Positions 1 to 11,380 of a DNA stretch of 64,000 bases are shown piece after piece (within the stretch, counting starts at the first letter, position 1; each line of letters starts with the position of its first letter). Source of the stretch: Geothrix sp. PMB-07 (GTDB lineage Bacteria > Acidobacteriota > Holophagae > Holophagales > Holophagaceae). The position numbers were made by a program, and so were the translations under genes. The stretch lies in the NCBI RefSeq assembly GCF_030758935.1, contig NZ_CP132333.1, positions 1,426,992-1,490,991 of the forward strand, read 5' to 3'. The notes below the pieces were generated by a model. That model had not been told where the DNA came from. It made no database searches and saw only the letters and a program-made list of their open reading frames with translations.

Positions 1-740
<740 letters not shown>

Positions 741-820
741 TCATCAATCAATTACATACTTAATACCCACGAACGCGCCAAAAGGCGCCTCGCTAAATCC
801 CTTCTCACTCTTTCTAAGCC

Positions 821-938
821 TTCGTCGTGGCTTTTCCCCAAGTGTCACACCCGTTCCCATCCCGAACACGGCAGTTAAGACTTGGAGGGCCGATGATACT
901 GCGCATCACATGCGTGGAAAAGTAGGTCGCTGCGACGT
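821..938 (+). rRNA. rrf: 5S ribosomal RNA
   Basis: The 5S core CACACCCGTTCCCATCCCGAAC (start near 846) and the AGTAGGTCGCTGCGACG 3' segment are present. The terminal helix pairs CGTCGT (823-828) with GCGACG (932-937). It lies about 80 bases after the 23S 3' end, the usual order. Ends are estimated from the helix and may be off by one or two bases. Confidence 0.95.
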
Positions 939-946
939 TAAATCGA

Positions 947-978
947 ACGGGTCACCCCTCACCGGGTGGCCCGTTTTT
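947..978 (+). terminator. Intrinsic terminator of the rRNA operon
   Basis: An 11-bp stem (947-957 with 964-974, one G-T pair) closes a six-base loop and is followed by a T run to 978. It lies 9 bases after the 5S gene. Confidence 0.9.
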
Positions 979-1055
979 GCGTACCCGTTCCCCGTATCTA
1001 CAGGGATTTTAGGCCCCACGCCGGATACACTGATGGTTCCGCGTGGAGGATAACA

Positions 1056-3770
<2,715 letters not shown>

Positions 3771-3793
3771 ATCCCTGAATCAGTTATCCTGTT

Positions 3794-3819
3794 AAGGCCG
3801 CGCACCGCGCGGCCTTTTT
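3794..3819 (+). terminator. Intrinsic terminator after ppdK
   Basis: A perfect 10-bp stem (3794-3803 with 3807-3816), a three-base loop and a five-T tract to 3819. Only 13 bases separate it from the ettA start codon. Confidence 0.9.
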
Positions 3820-3832
3820 GTCGGATGCAGCC

Positions 3833-5518
3833 ATGGCCAAGACCGTCAGCGATCAGCCCGAGATCATCTATTCGATGATGCGGGTCAGCAAAATCTACAA
3901 CAACAAACCCGTCATCAAGGACATCTCCCTAAGCTACTTCTACGGGGCCAAGATCGGCGTGCTGGGCCTCAACGGCTCGGGCAAGAGCACCGTGCTGCGC
4001 ATCATGGCGGGCGTCGATCACGACTTCAACGGCGAGGCCGTGCTCAGCAAGGGCTACACCACAGGCATCCTCGACCAGGAGCCCCAGCTCGATCCGAACA
4101 AGACCGTGCGCGAGATCGTCGAAGAAGGCGCGGCCGAGCAGGTGGCCTGGATGAAGGAGTACAACGAGATCGGGGACAAGTTCGCCGATCCCGATGCCGA
4201 CATGGATGCGCTGCTGGCGAGGCAGGGCGAGCTGCAGGAGAAGATCGACGCCCACGACTGCTGGGACCTCGACTCGCGGCTGGAGCAGGCCATGGACGCC
4301 CTCCGCTGCCCCGATCCCGACACCAAGATCAGCGTGCTCTCCGGCGGCGAACGCCGCCGCGTGGCCCTGTGCCGCCTTCTCCTTCAGAAGCCCGACATCC
4401 TCTTGCTGGACGAGCCCACCAACCACCTGGACGCCGAGACGGTGGCGTGGCTGGAGAAGCACCTGCAGGACTATGCGGGCACGGTCATCGCGGTGACCCA
4501 CGACCGCTACTTCCTGGATCACGTGGCCGAGTGGATTCTCGAACTGGACCGCGGCGAAGGCATCCCCTGGAAAGGCAACTACTCCAGCTGGCTGGAGCAG
4601 AAGCAGAACCGCCTGGCCCGCGAGGAGAAGTCCGACCAGAAGCGCCAGAAGACCCTGGAACGCGAGCTGGAGTGGATCCGCATGTCCCCCAAGGGGCAGC
4701 ACGCCAAGAGCAAGGATCGCATCGCCAACTACGAGCGCCTGGCGGGCGAGGAAGGTCGCCAGAAGGAGCAGGAACTGGAGATCTACATCCCCAGCGGCCC
4801 GCGCCTGGGCGACCTCGTGGCCGAGTTGAACGGGGTGTCCAAGTCCTATGGCGACCGCGTACTCTTCGAGAACCTGAGCTTCGCCATTCCACGTGCCGGC
4901 ATCCTCGGCGTCATCGGCCCCAACGGCGCCGGCAAGTCCACGCTGCTGCGCCTGCTGACGGGCCAGGAGCAACCGGATGCCGGCAGCATCCGCCTGGGCG
5001 AGACCGTGCGCATGGCCTACGTGGATCAGCTTCGCGCCAATCTCAACCTGGAGAAAAATGTCTTCGAGGCTGTCTCTGGCGGCTACGAGCAGATCGAGCT
5101 GGGCGGCAAGCTCATCAACGCCCGCGCGTGGCTAAGCCGCTTCGGCTTCAGCGGTGATTCCCAGCAGAAGAAAATCTCCGAGCTCAGCGGTGGACAGCAG
5201 AACCGATTGAACCTGGCCCTCACGCTCAAGAGCGAATCCAACCTGCTCTTCTTCGACGAACCCACCAACGACCTCGACGTGAACACCATGCGGGCGCTGG
5301 AGGAGGCCATCGAGTCCTTCGCGGGCAGTGCGGTGGTGGTGAGTCACGACCGCTGGTTCCTGGATCGCCTCGCCACGCACATCCTGGCCTTCGAGGGCGA
5401 CTCCCAGGTGCAGTTCTTCGACGGGAACTACAGCCAGTACGAGGAATACCGCAAGGACGTGCTGGGCCTGAAACCCTTCGATCCCCACCGCATCAAGTAC
5501 CGGAAGCTCACGCGATGA
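3833..5518 (+). CDS. ettA: Energy-dependent translational throttle protein EttA (ABC-F ATPase)
   Basis: ABC-F protein that binds the ribosomal E site and gates the first elongation step according to the ATP/ADP ratio. It has 561 residues (E. coli EttA about 555) and no membrane segments. Two nucleotide-binding domains are seen: Walker A GLNGSGKST (about 45-53) with signature LSGGERRR, and Walker A GPNGAGKST (about 362) with signature LSGGQQN. The charged interdomain linker with KQNRLAREEK typical of the family lies between. ATG 3833 is preferred: it matches the EttA N-terminus, whereas an in-frame TTG at 3818 falls in the preceding terminator. No clear Shine-Dalgarno is visible. Its stop overlaps the next start by four bases (ATGA). 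Confidence 0.93.
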   Translation: MAKTVSDQPEIIYSMMRVSKIYNNKPVIKDISLSYFYGAKIGVLGLNGSGKSTVLRIMAGVDHDFNGEAVLSKGYTTGILDQEPQLDPNKTVREIVEEGAAEQVAWMKEYNEIGDKFADPDADMDALLARQGELQEKIDAHDCWDLDSRLEQAMDALRCPDPDTKISVLSGGERRRVALCRLLLQKPDILLLDEPTNHLDAETVAWLEKHLQDYAGTVIAVTHDRYFLDHVAEWILELDRGEGIPWKGNYSSWLEQKQNRLAREEKSDQKRQKTLERELEWIRMSPKGQHAKSKDRIANYERLAGEEGRQKEQELEIYIPSGPRLGDLVAELNGVSKSYGDRVLFENLSFAIPRAGILGVIGPNGAGKSTLLRLLTGQEQPDAGSIRLGETVRMAYVDQLRANLNLEKNVFEAVSGGYEQIELGGKLINARAWLSRFGFSGDSQQKKISELSGGQQNRLNLALTLKSESNLLFFDEPTNDLDVNTMRALEEAIESFAGSAVVVSHDRWFLDRLATHILAFEGDSQVQFFDGNYSQYEEYRKDVLGLKPFDPHRIKYRKLTR

Positions 5519-6135
5519 CCGAGGCCTCACCCAAGGCGGCCCGCCTGACCCTGCTGACGGCCCTGGTGGGCCTGCTGCTGGGCGGCACCGGGCTCTTCCT
5601 GGGGGTGGGCGAAGGTGTCCTGGCGCTGTGGGGCTTTGGTGCCGCCTGCCTGCTGCAGGTGGCGCCAGCTCTCAGCCTGCACGGGCGCATCCGGGATGGG
5701 CTTGGCAACAGCGGGCTCGAGCGGGAGCGCCTGACCCTGCGCTGGGTGAGTGTCCTGCTGCGCTTCCTGGCCCTGGGCCTGGCCATGGCGGCGGTCTCGG
5801 CCCTGCTGGGAGAGCGTTCGCCTCAGGCCAGCCTGGAGCTGCAGGGCCTTTCTGTGTTCGCTGTGCTGATCCTGACCGCGCTGTGGCAGGCCAAGACGGG
5901 CCTCAAGGGGGCCCACCCGAGCATCGATCAGGAGGCGGATCGCAATCTGGTGCTGGTGGAACTGGCGGCCCTCCTCCTGGTGGGCTGTGTCTTGGCCCGC
6001 TGGTTCGTCTGGGCCGATGCGGTCTGCGCCTTGGCCCAGGCCCTGTGGCTGTTCTGGACGGGGCAGGGCATGGCGAAACTGTCGGCCCTGCCGCCTGCCC
6101 GCGGCGGCTGCGGGGGCAGCTGCAGCTGCGGCTGA
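5515..6135 (+). CDS. Predicted membrane protein with Cys-rich C-terminus, unknown function
   Basis: A 206-residue protein of about five or six hydrophobic segments. The last ones (about 135-150 and 160-185, with a WADAVCALAQALWLFWTGQ stretch) loosely recall the membrane part of cation-diffusion-facilitator-like proteins. That resemblance is weak: the intramembrane metal-ligand pattern HxxxD is not seen. The C-terminus is a short Gly/Cys tail (GGCGGSCSCG), which could be a metal or redox site. It is translationally coupled to ettA (4-base overlap) and to the methyltransferase (1-base overlap). Function unknown. Confidence 0.8.
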   Translation: MTEASPKAARLTLLTALVGLLLGGTGLFLGVGEGVLALWGFGAACLLQVAPALSLHGRIRDGLGNSGLERERLTLRWVSVLLRFLALGLAMAAVSALLGERSPQASLELQGLSVFAVLILTALWQAKTGLKGAHPSIDQEADRNLVLVELAALLLVGCVLARWFVWADAVCALAQALWLFWTGQGMAKLSALPPARGGCGGSCSCG

Positions 6136-7001
6136 TGAGAGTCCTGGAGCTGTTCTCCGGGCTCGGGGGCTGGCGCTACGCGCTGGGCGATCGGGGCAGG
6201 GTGATGGCGGCCTACGATGTGAATGAGGCCGCGAATGACACCTATGCGCTGAATCATGGGGAGCGCCCTCACGCCAAGGAATTGGGATCGGTGGAACCGG
6301 GGAGGCTGGCGGCCCGTGGTGCCGATACCTGGCTCCTGAGCCCGCCCTGTCAGCCCTTCTGTCGCATGGGGACCAAGCAGGGGCTGGAGGATCGCCGCTC
6401 CCAAGCCTTCCGGCACCTCATGGACGTGTTCCACCAGGCGCCGCCGGACCACCTGGTGCTGGAGAACGTGGAGGGTTTCCTGGGCTCCGATGCCCACGCC
6501 CTGCTGTCAGAGCGCGTGGGTGCCCATGGCATGCACCAGCTTGACCTGCAGGCCTGTCCCAGCCGCTTCGGCCTGCCCAACCAGCGGCCCCGGGTGTTCA
6601 TCGTGGCCTCGAGAGGGCGCCTTGAACCGCTCCCGCAGCCGGACCTCCCTCCACGGCCCATCGCCGAATTCCTGGATGCGGTTGAGGACGAGCGGCTGTT
6701 CCTGAAGGCGGATGCCGAGCTGAGGCACCACCAGGGGCTCGATCTTGTGTCGCCCGCGGATCGCCGCAGCGCTTGCTTCATCGGGGGCTATGGGCGCCGC
6801 TTCGTGGGCAGCGGCTCCTTCCTGAAGACCGAGCGGGGCATCCGCCGGTTCTCACCCGCCGAGGTGGCGCGGCTCCACGGGCTGCCGGATGGTTTCCGAT
6901 TTCCTGACGGGTTGTCGCTGGAAGCCCGCTACAAGCTGCTGGGCAACGGCCTCTCCATTCCCGTGGCAGCCTGGGCGCTGGCGCACCTCCGCCCCCGGTA
7001 G
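6135..7001 (+). CDS. Dnmt2/TRDMT1-like cytosine-C5 methyltransferase (probably tRNA C38)
   Basis: A 288-residue C5-cytosine methyltransferase. Visible motifs: SAM-binding LELFSGLGGWRYAL (motif I), catalytic SPPCQPFCRMG with Cys72 (motif IV), ENVEGF (motif VI), FGLPNQRPRVF (motif VIII), and a C-terminal LLGNGLSIPVAAW (motif X). The target-recognition region has CFIGGYGRRFVGSGSFL at about 214-230, close to the Dnmt2 hallmark CFTxxYgxxxxGTGS, and it lacks the long recognition domain of restriction methyltransferases. These features point to the Dnmt2 family, which methylates C38 of tRNA-Asp in eukaryotes and, from Geobacter work, tRNA-Glu in bacteria. No restriction endonuclease is nearby. The start overlaps the previous stop (TGATG). 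The Thr of CFT is Ile here. Confidence 0.82.
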   Translation: MRVLELFSGLGGWRYALGDRGRVMAAYDVNEAANDTYALNHGERPHAKELGSVEPGRLAARGADTWLLSPPCQPFCRMGTKQGLEDRRSQAFRHLMDVFHQAPPDHLVLENVEGFLGSDAHALLSERVGAHGMHQLDLQACPSRFGLPNQRPRVFIVASRGRLEPLPQPDLPPRPIAEFLDAVEDERLFLKADAELRHHQGLDLVSPADRRSACFIGGYGRRFVGSGSFLKTERGIRRFSPAEVARLHGLPDGFRFPDGLSLEARYKLLGNGLSIPVAAWALAHLRPR

Positions 7002-7010
7002 ACTTGGACC

Positions 7011-7592
7011 ATGCGTCTTCTGCTTTCCGCCTTCGCCCCCGAACTGGGTCCCCTTGCCGAGGCGCCACCCCTGGGCTGGGAGGTGGCCACCGTTGGCGTG
7101 GGTGCCGTCAGTGCCGCGGCGGCCACCGCGGCCCTGGTGACGGACCGCTGGCCCGAGCTGGTGGTCTTTGTGGGTACTTGCGGGCGCTATGATGAGCGCC
7201 TCTCCCTGTTTGACTGCCTCTGGGCCACAGAAGCCGTCGCGACTTCCGTGGAAGAGCTGCGCGGTGGCGCCTACCGTCCGAAGATCGAGCGCCGCCGCTG
7301 GCCTGCCACCCTGCCGGGTGCGCTGCCGGGCCATGCCGTGGCGGTGCCGCCCGCCATCACCTCCACGCGGGAAGGGGCGGCCCTCTTGGCCTCCCTGGCG
7401 CCGGTGGAGCACCTGGAGTTGACGGGGGTCTTCGAGGCCTGCCGTTTGGCGGGCGTGCCTTGTGGCGCGGCCCTGGTGGTGGTGAACGACGTGGGGCCTC
7501 AGGCTCAGGCCCAGTGGCTGGCCAACCATGAGGAAGGCAGCCGCCGTCTGGTGGCGCGGCTCAAGGAGACGGGCTTTTTCGCAGCGGGATGA
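7011..7592 (+). CDS. Nucleoside phosphorylase/nucleosidase-like protein
   Basis: A 193-residue protein of the purine nucleoside phosphorylase/MTA-SAH nucleosidase fold: an N-terminal strand and glycine region (TVGVGAVSAAAATAAL), VVFVGTCGRYD, and a C-terminal LELTGVFEACRLAGVPCGAALVVVNDVG that corresponds to the catalytic Glu and Asp region of the superfamily. It is shorter than typical phosphorylases (about 230-280) and closest in size to futalosine-hydrolase-like members. Substrate unknown. It follows the methyltransferase by 9 bases, so probably the last gene of the ettA run, and its 3' end overlaps the convergent comEC by 32 bases. Confidence 0.7.
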   Translation: MRLLLSAFAPELGPLAEAPPLGWEVATVGVGAVSAAAATAALVTDRWPELVVFVGTCGRYDERLSLFDCLWATEAVATSVEELRGGAYRPKIERRRWPATLPGALPGHAVAVPPAITSTREGAALLASLAPVEHLELTGVFEACRLAGVPCGAALVVVNDVGPQAQAQWLANHEEGSRRLVARLKETGFFAAG

Positions 7593-9900
7593 AAGCCGTC
7601 GCGCCATCACCGGTTTCCATGCGCCAGCCGCCGGGTTCTGCAACAACCCGGGTTCCGCAGTGCGCGCCGGTGAGCCAGGGCTCGAGGCCCACGGCCTGAA
7701 GGGTCGCCAGCGTTTCAGCATGGGGATGCTCGAAGCGATTCTTCAGCCCCGCCGGGATGATCGCCACCTCTGGTTGCAGCGCGGCGATCCAGGCCGGATC
7801 AGACGCATTGCGGCTGCCGTGGTGGCCCACCTTCAGCAGGCGGTGGACAGAGGTGGCCTGGCCGCTTCCTGGATCTCCCAGATCGAGGAGGTCCCGTTCC
7901 TGGATGGCCATGGCGTCGCCCATGAGCCACAGCTCGCGCTCCCGCCAGGACACGCGCAGCACCGCGGACACCATGTTGGCGTCGGGCAGGCGGAAGGCCC
8001 GCGGCGGCCACCGCACGCTGAAGGCAGCCTCGCCGCGCATCCAGGCATCGCCCCGCAGCAGGCCCGAGGGGTCGCTTCCCTTGGGCCGGTAAGCCTCCCA
8101 GGGATCCTCCTCGTCGGCGGTGACCGGCACCGAGGTGCTGCTCAGCGGCCAGAGCCGCGTCAGCGTGGCCCAGCCTCCGGCATGATCGCCGTGGGGATGG
8201 GTGAGGATCAGGTGCACGGGCTCGCGCACGCCGCGTCGGCTCAGCACCCGTGCCAGCCTGCGTCCGGTCCATGGACTGGGCCCCGTATCGATGAGGGTGG
8301 CCGCTCCGCCGGGAACGCGCAGCAGCAGGGCGTCGCCCTGGCCCACATCGATGGCTTCCAGCGAAAGGGTGGTGGCTTTTCGCCCGGTGCCCCGGCAGGC
8401 CAGCAGCCCCAATGATGTGGACACGAGCAGCACCGTGAGCCAGCGGGTACGCCGCAGCCTTCCCTGCAAATGAGCGAGGAGCAGCCAACCCAACGCCAGC
8501 AGCAGCCAGGGCCAGAGGATGCCCGTGCCCAGCGGCGCGATACCGGTCAGCGAGGGCACGAGGCGATCTCCCATCCAGGTGAGGACCGCGCCGATGCCCT
8601 GGGTGAGGCCGGGCAGGGGCAGCAGGATCAGCAGGAGGCAGAGGGGCGTGAGGAAGGCCACGAGGGGCAGCACCAGCAGGTTGGCCAGGATGCCCCACCA
8701 GGGCGCGCCGCCATTCAGGAGGGCCAGGAGGGGCAGGGTGGAGAGCCAGGGCGCCGCGAGGCGGGCGAAGGATAAGGAAAGTCGGCCCAGCAGCGGTGAC
8801 AGCAGCCCCGCCAGGGGTTCAGCGCCCCAGAGCAGGCCCAGGAGGGCCCACCAGGCGAGGAGGAAGCCCGGCTCCACGCCAGCGGCCGGGTGCCCCAGCA
8901 GCCAGAGCAGCAGAGCTCCATGGAGGCCCGTCACCGGCGGGAGCTTCCAACCGGTGGACCGGCCTACGGCCCAGGCCACGCCCATGAAGAGGCCTCGCCA
9001 GACCGGCGCCGAAAAGCCCACGAGGCCTGCATACAGCAGCCCCGCGGCGATGGTTCCCAGGGCCGCGCCGCGAAGGCGCAGGCGTCGAAGGAGGGCTTCC
9101 ACGGCGGCCATGACCAGGGTGACCTGCAGGCCCGAGACCACCAGGATGTGGATGGTGCCGCTCTCGGCGAAAACGCTGAAATGGCCTTCGTCCGCCGGGG
9201 GAATGCCCAGGGCCAGGGCGCCCCACAAATCTTTGGCGGTGGGATCCAATGGCAGGGTCTCGAAGCGGCGCCGGGCGAAGGCCTGCAGCCGCAGCAGCCA
9301 GGAAGGCCTGGCCGGGCCGGTGATCTCCATGAGCTGGGCCGAAGCCAGGTGGATGCGGCGTGGCGATTCGTCACTGCGGGCCCGCCAGAGCGGGCGCTCG
9401 GCGAGGAAGGTTGGCGCGGGTTGAACAGGCCGCAGCTCCGCCCGGAAGCGCACGGGGGTGCCAGGCCCCGGCACGGGCTGTTCCTCGTTGGCGGGCAGTG
9501 TTAGGGGCACGCTGAGGCCTCGCATTGAGGCCGGTCCCGTCAGCTCAATCTGGCTGCGGAGCCGATCACCCTGGAACGTCCAAGGGGCGGCGATGCGGCC
9601 CTCCAACGCCTGGAAACCCACGGGCAGCGCCGCTTCCCACCGAGCCCGGTGGGCGAGGCCCAAGGTCGTGAATCCGGCCAAGGTGAAGGCCAGCGGGATC
9701 ACCCTCCAGCGGCGAAAGCGAAGGAGCACCAGGGAGAGGAGCCAGGCGGTGCCTCCCGCGAGCCACCATTGGGTGGCGATGTGCCCATCCCAGCGCTCTG
9801 GCACCAGCCAGGGCAGGGCGCAGGCGGCAGCCATCGCCCAGGCCAGAGGCCAGAGCGAAGCTCCGGAGAGGCGCTGCCACAAGCTCGATCTGGAAAGCAT
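7561..9900 (-). CDS. comEC: ComEC/Rec2-type DNA uptake channel
   Basis: Inner-membrane channel that imports single-stranded DNA during natural transformation. The 779-residue protein shows N-terminal membrane helices and a soluble DUF4131-like part, a central polytopic competence domain, and a C-terminal metallo-beta-lactamase-like domain with LTHPHGDHAGG at about 565-573 and a downstream KVGHHGSRN. Start ATG at 9900 begins the first hydrophobic segment; the reading frame stays open about 119 codons further upstream but that part overlaps the divergent regulator gene. No other competence gene is in the window. Confidence 0.93.
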   Translation of the reverse strand: MLSRSSLWQRLSGASLWPLAWAMAAACALPWLVPERWDGHIATQWWLAGGTAWLLSLVLLRFRRWRVIPLAFTLAGFTTLGLAHRARWEAALPVGFQALEGRIAAPWTFQGDRLRSQIELTGPASMRGLSVPLTLPANEEQPVPGPGTPVRFRAELRPVQPAPTFLAERPLWRARSDESPRRIHLASAQLMEITGPARPSWLLRLQAFARRRFETLPLDPTAKDLWGALALGIPPADEGHFSVFAESGTIHILVVSGLQVTLVMAAVEALLRRLRLRGAALGTIAAGLLYAGLVGFSAPVWRGLFMGVAWAVGRSTGWKLPPVTGLHGALLLWLLGHPAAGVEPGFLLAWWALLGLLWGAEPLAGLLSPLLGRLSLSFARLAAPWLSTLPLLALLNGGAPWWGILANLLVLPLVAFLTPLCLLLILLPLPGLTQGIGAVLTWMGDRLVPSLTGIAPLGTGILWPWLLLALGWLLLAHLQGRLRRTRWLTVLLVSTSLGLLACRGTGRKATTLSLEAIDVGQGDALLLRVPGGAATLIDTGPSPWTGRRLARVLSRRGVREPVHLILTHPHGDHAGGWATLTRLWPLSSTSVPVTADEEDPWEAYRPKGSDPSGLLRGDAWMRGEAAFSVRWPPRAFRLPDANMVSAVLRVSWRERELWLMGDAMAIQERDLLDLGDPGSGQATSVHRLLKVGHHGSRNASDPAWIAALQPEVAIIPAGLKNRFEHPHAETLATLQAVGLEPWLTGAHCGTRVVAEPGGWRMETGDGATAFIPLRKSPSP

Positions 9901-9967
9901 GCGAGAGAGTGTAGCCGAGCCTGTCCAAACCTTGACAGTGGGCCTGGGGGTGGGGAACCTGAGGGCT

Positions 9968-11380
9968 ATGAACCCAGCCCGGGCCCTCCTGGTGGACGAC
10001 GATCCCACGATTCTCGAGGTGGTGGGCACCTTGCTCTCCCGCCATGGCCATGAGGTGGTGGGCACGGGTTCCGGCCTGCGGGCCGCGCAGTTTCTGCGCG
10101 GCGAACATTTCGACCTGGCCGTGGTGGATCTCATGTTGCCGGATCTCAGCGGCCTGGAATTGGCCCGCCAGGCCGTGGCCAAGCCCGACACAGTGGTGGT
10201 GGTGTTGTCTGGATCGACCTCGGTGGAAACCGCCCTGCAGGCCATGAAGATGGGCATCTACGACTACGTGCCCAAGCCTTTCCGGCTCGAGGCGTTGGAG
10301 CACACCCTTCTGCGTGCCATCGAGAAATCCCAGCTGAACCAGGAGAACAAGCGGCTCCGTGAGCAGATCCAAGGGCAGACGCCGGGCCCACAGATGGTGG
10401 GCCGTTCCGAGGTCTGGCAGAACCTGCAGGCCCTGTTGCGCCGCGTGGCACCCACGCCCTCCACGGTGCTCATCACGGGGCCCTCGGGCACCGGCAAGGA
10501 GCTGGCCGCCAAGGCCATCCATCAGTGGAGCCCCCGGGCGCGAGGCCCTTTCGTGCCCATCCACTGCGGAGCCATTCCTGAAAACCTGCTGGAGGACGAG
10601 CTCTTCGGCCATGTGCGCGGCGCCTACACGGATGCGCGCACCGACCGCCCGGGGCGTTTCCAGCAGGCCGAAGGCGGCACCCTCTTCCTGGATGAAATCG
10701 GAACCATGCCCCTGAACCTGCAGGTGAAGCTCCTGCGGGTCATCCAGGAGCGGGAGTTCACCCCGCTGGGTTCCAGCCGCACCCTGAAAGCGGACTTCCG
10801 TCTGCTGGCGGCCACCAATGAGGATCTGGCCAGCCTCGTGGAACAGAAGCGGTTCCGAGAGGATCTTTTCTACCGCCTCAACGTGATTCCCATTCAGTTG
10901 CACCCGCTGCGAGACCACCCCCAGGACATCCCGGTGCTGGTGGCTCACTTCGCCCGTAAGTTCGCACGGGAACTGGGTCAGCCCCTCAAGCAGGTGGAGC
11001 CTGCCGCGCTGCAGGCCCTGGAGGCCTACGGCTGGCCGGGCAATGTGCGCGAACTGGAGAACGCCGTGGAGCGGGCCATGGCCCTGGGCTCCGACCCCGA
11101 GCGTTTGCTGCTCCAGGATCTGCCTGCGCCCATCGCCGGTGTGCTGCCTTCCGTGGCCTTTCCCCGGCTGCCCCAGGATCAGGATCTGGGGCGCTTCCTG
11201 GAGGGCCTGGAACGCCACCTGATCTTGGAATCGCTTCAGGCCACGGGCTGGAACAAGAGCGAGACCTCCCGGCGCCTCGGCATGCGCCGGACCACCCTCC
11301 TCCATCGGCTGCGGGCCCTCAACATTCCGCTGGATCCCATGGGCGAGGCCGAGTCCACCCTGGTCCGAGAGGTGCATTGA
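9968..11380 (+). CDS. NtrC-family sigma-54-dependent response regulator
   Basis: A 470-residue response regulator: receiver domain (about 1-120, acidic pocket VDDD, phospho-acceptor Asp near 53 in DLMLPD), AAA+ domain (Walker A GPSGTGKE near 171, Walker B LFLDEIG) and a C-terminal Fis-type helix-turn-helix (TGWNKSETSRRLGMRRTTLLHRL). The sigma-54 contact loop reads GAYTDA instead of GAFTGA; Tyr for Phe is common, Gly to Asp less so. No histidine kinase is adjacent, so the partner is unknown. The upstream region is shared with divergent comEC. It is coupled to the next gene by a one-base stop/start overlap. Confidence 0.92.
   Translation: MNPARALLVDDDPTILEVVGTLLSRHGHEVVGTGSGLRAAQFLRGEHFDLAVVDLMLPDLSGLELARQAVAKPDTVVVVLSGSTSVETALQAMKMGIYDYVPKPFRLEALEHTLLRAIEKSQLNQENKRLREQIQGQTPGPQMVGRSEVWQNLQALLRRVAPTPSTVLITGPSGTGKELAAKAIHQWSPRARGPFVPIHCGAIPENLLEDELFGHVRGAYTDARTDRPGRFQQAEGGTLFLDEIGTMPLNLQVKLLRVIQEREFTPLGSSRTLKADFRLLAATNEDLASLVEQKRFREDLFYRLNVIPIQLHPLRDHPQDIPVLVAHFARKFARELGQPLKQVEPAALQALEAYGWPGNVRELENAVERAMALGSDPERLLLQDLPAPIAGVLPSVAFPRLPQDQDLGRFLEGLERHLILESLQATGWNKSETSRRLGMRRTTLLHRLRALNIPLDPMGEAESTLVREVH

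Noticed and set aside
6135-7592. A restriction-modification system
   Set aside because: The methyltransferase is Dnmt2-like and no endonuclease, Vsr or specificity gene is present on either side.
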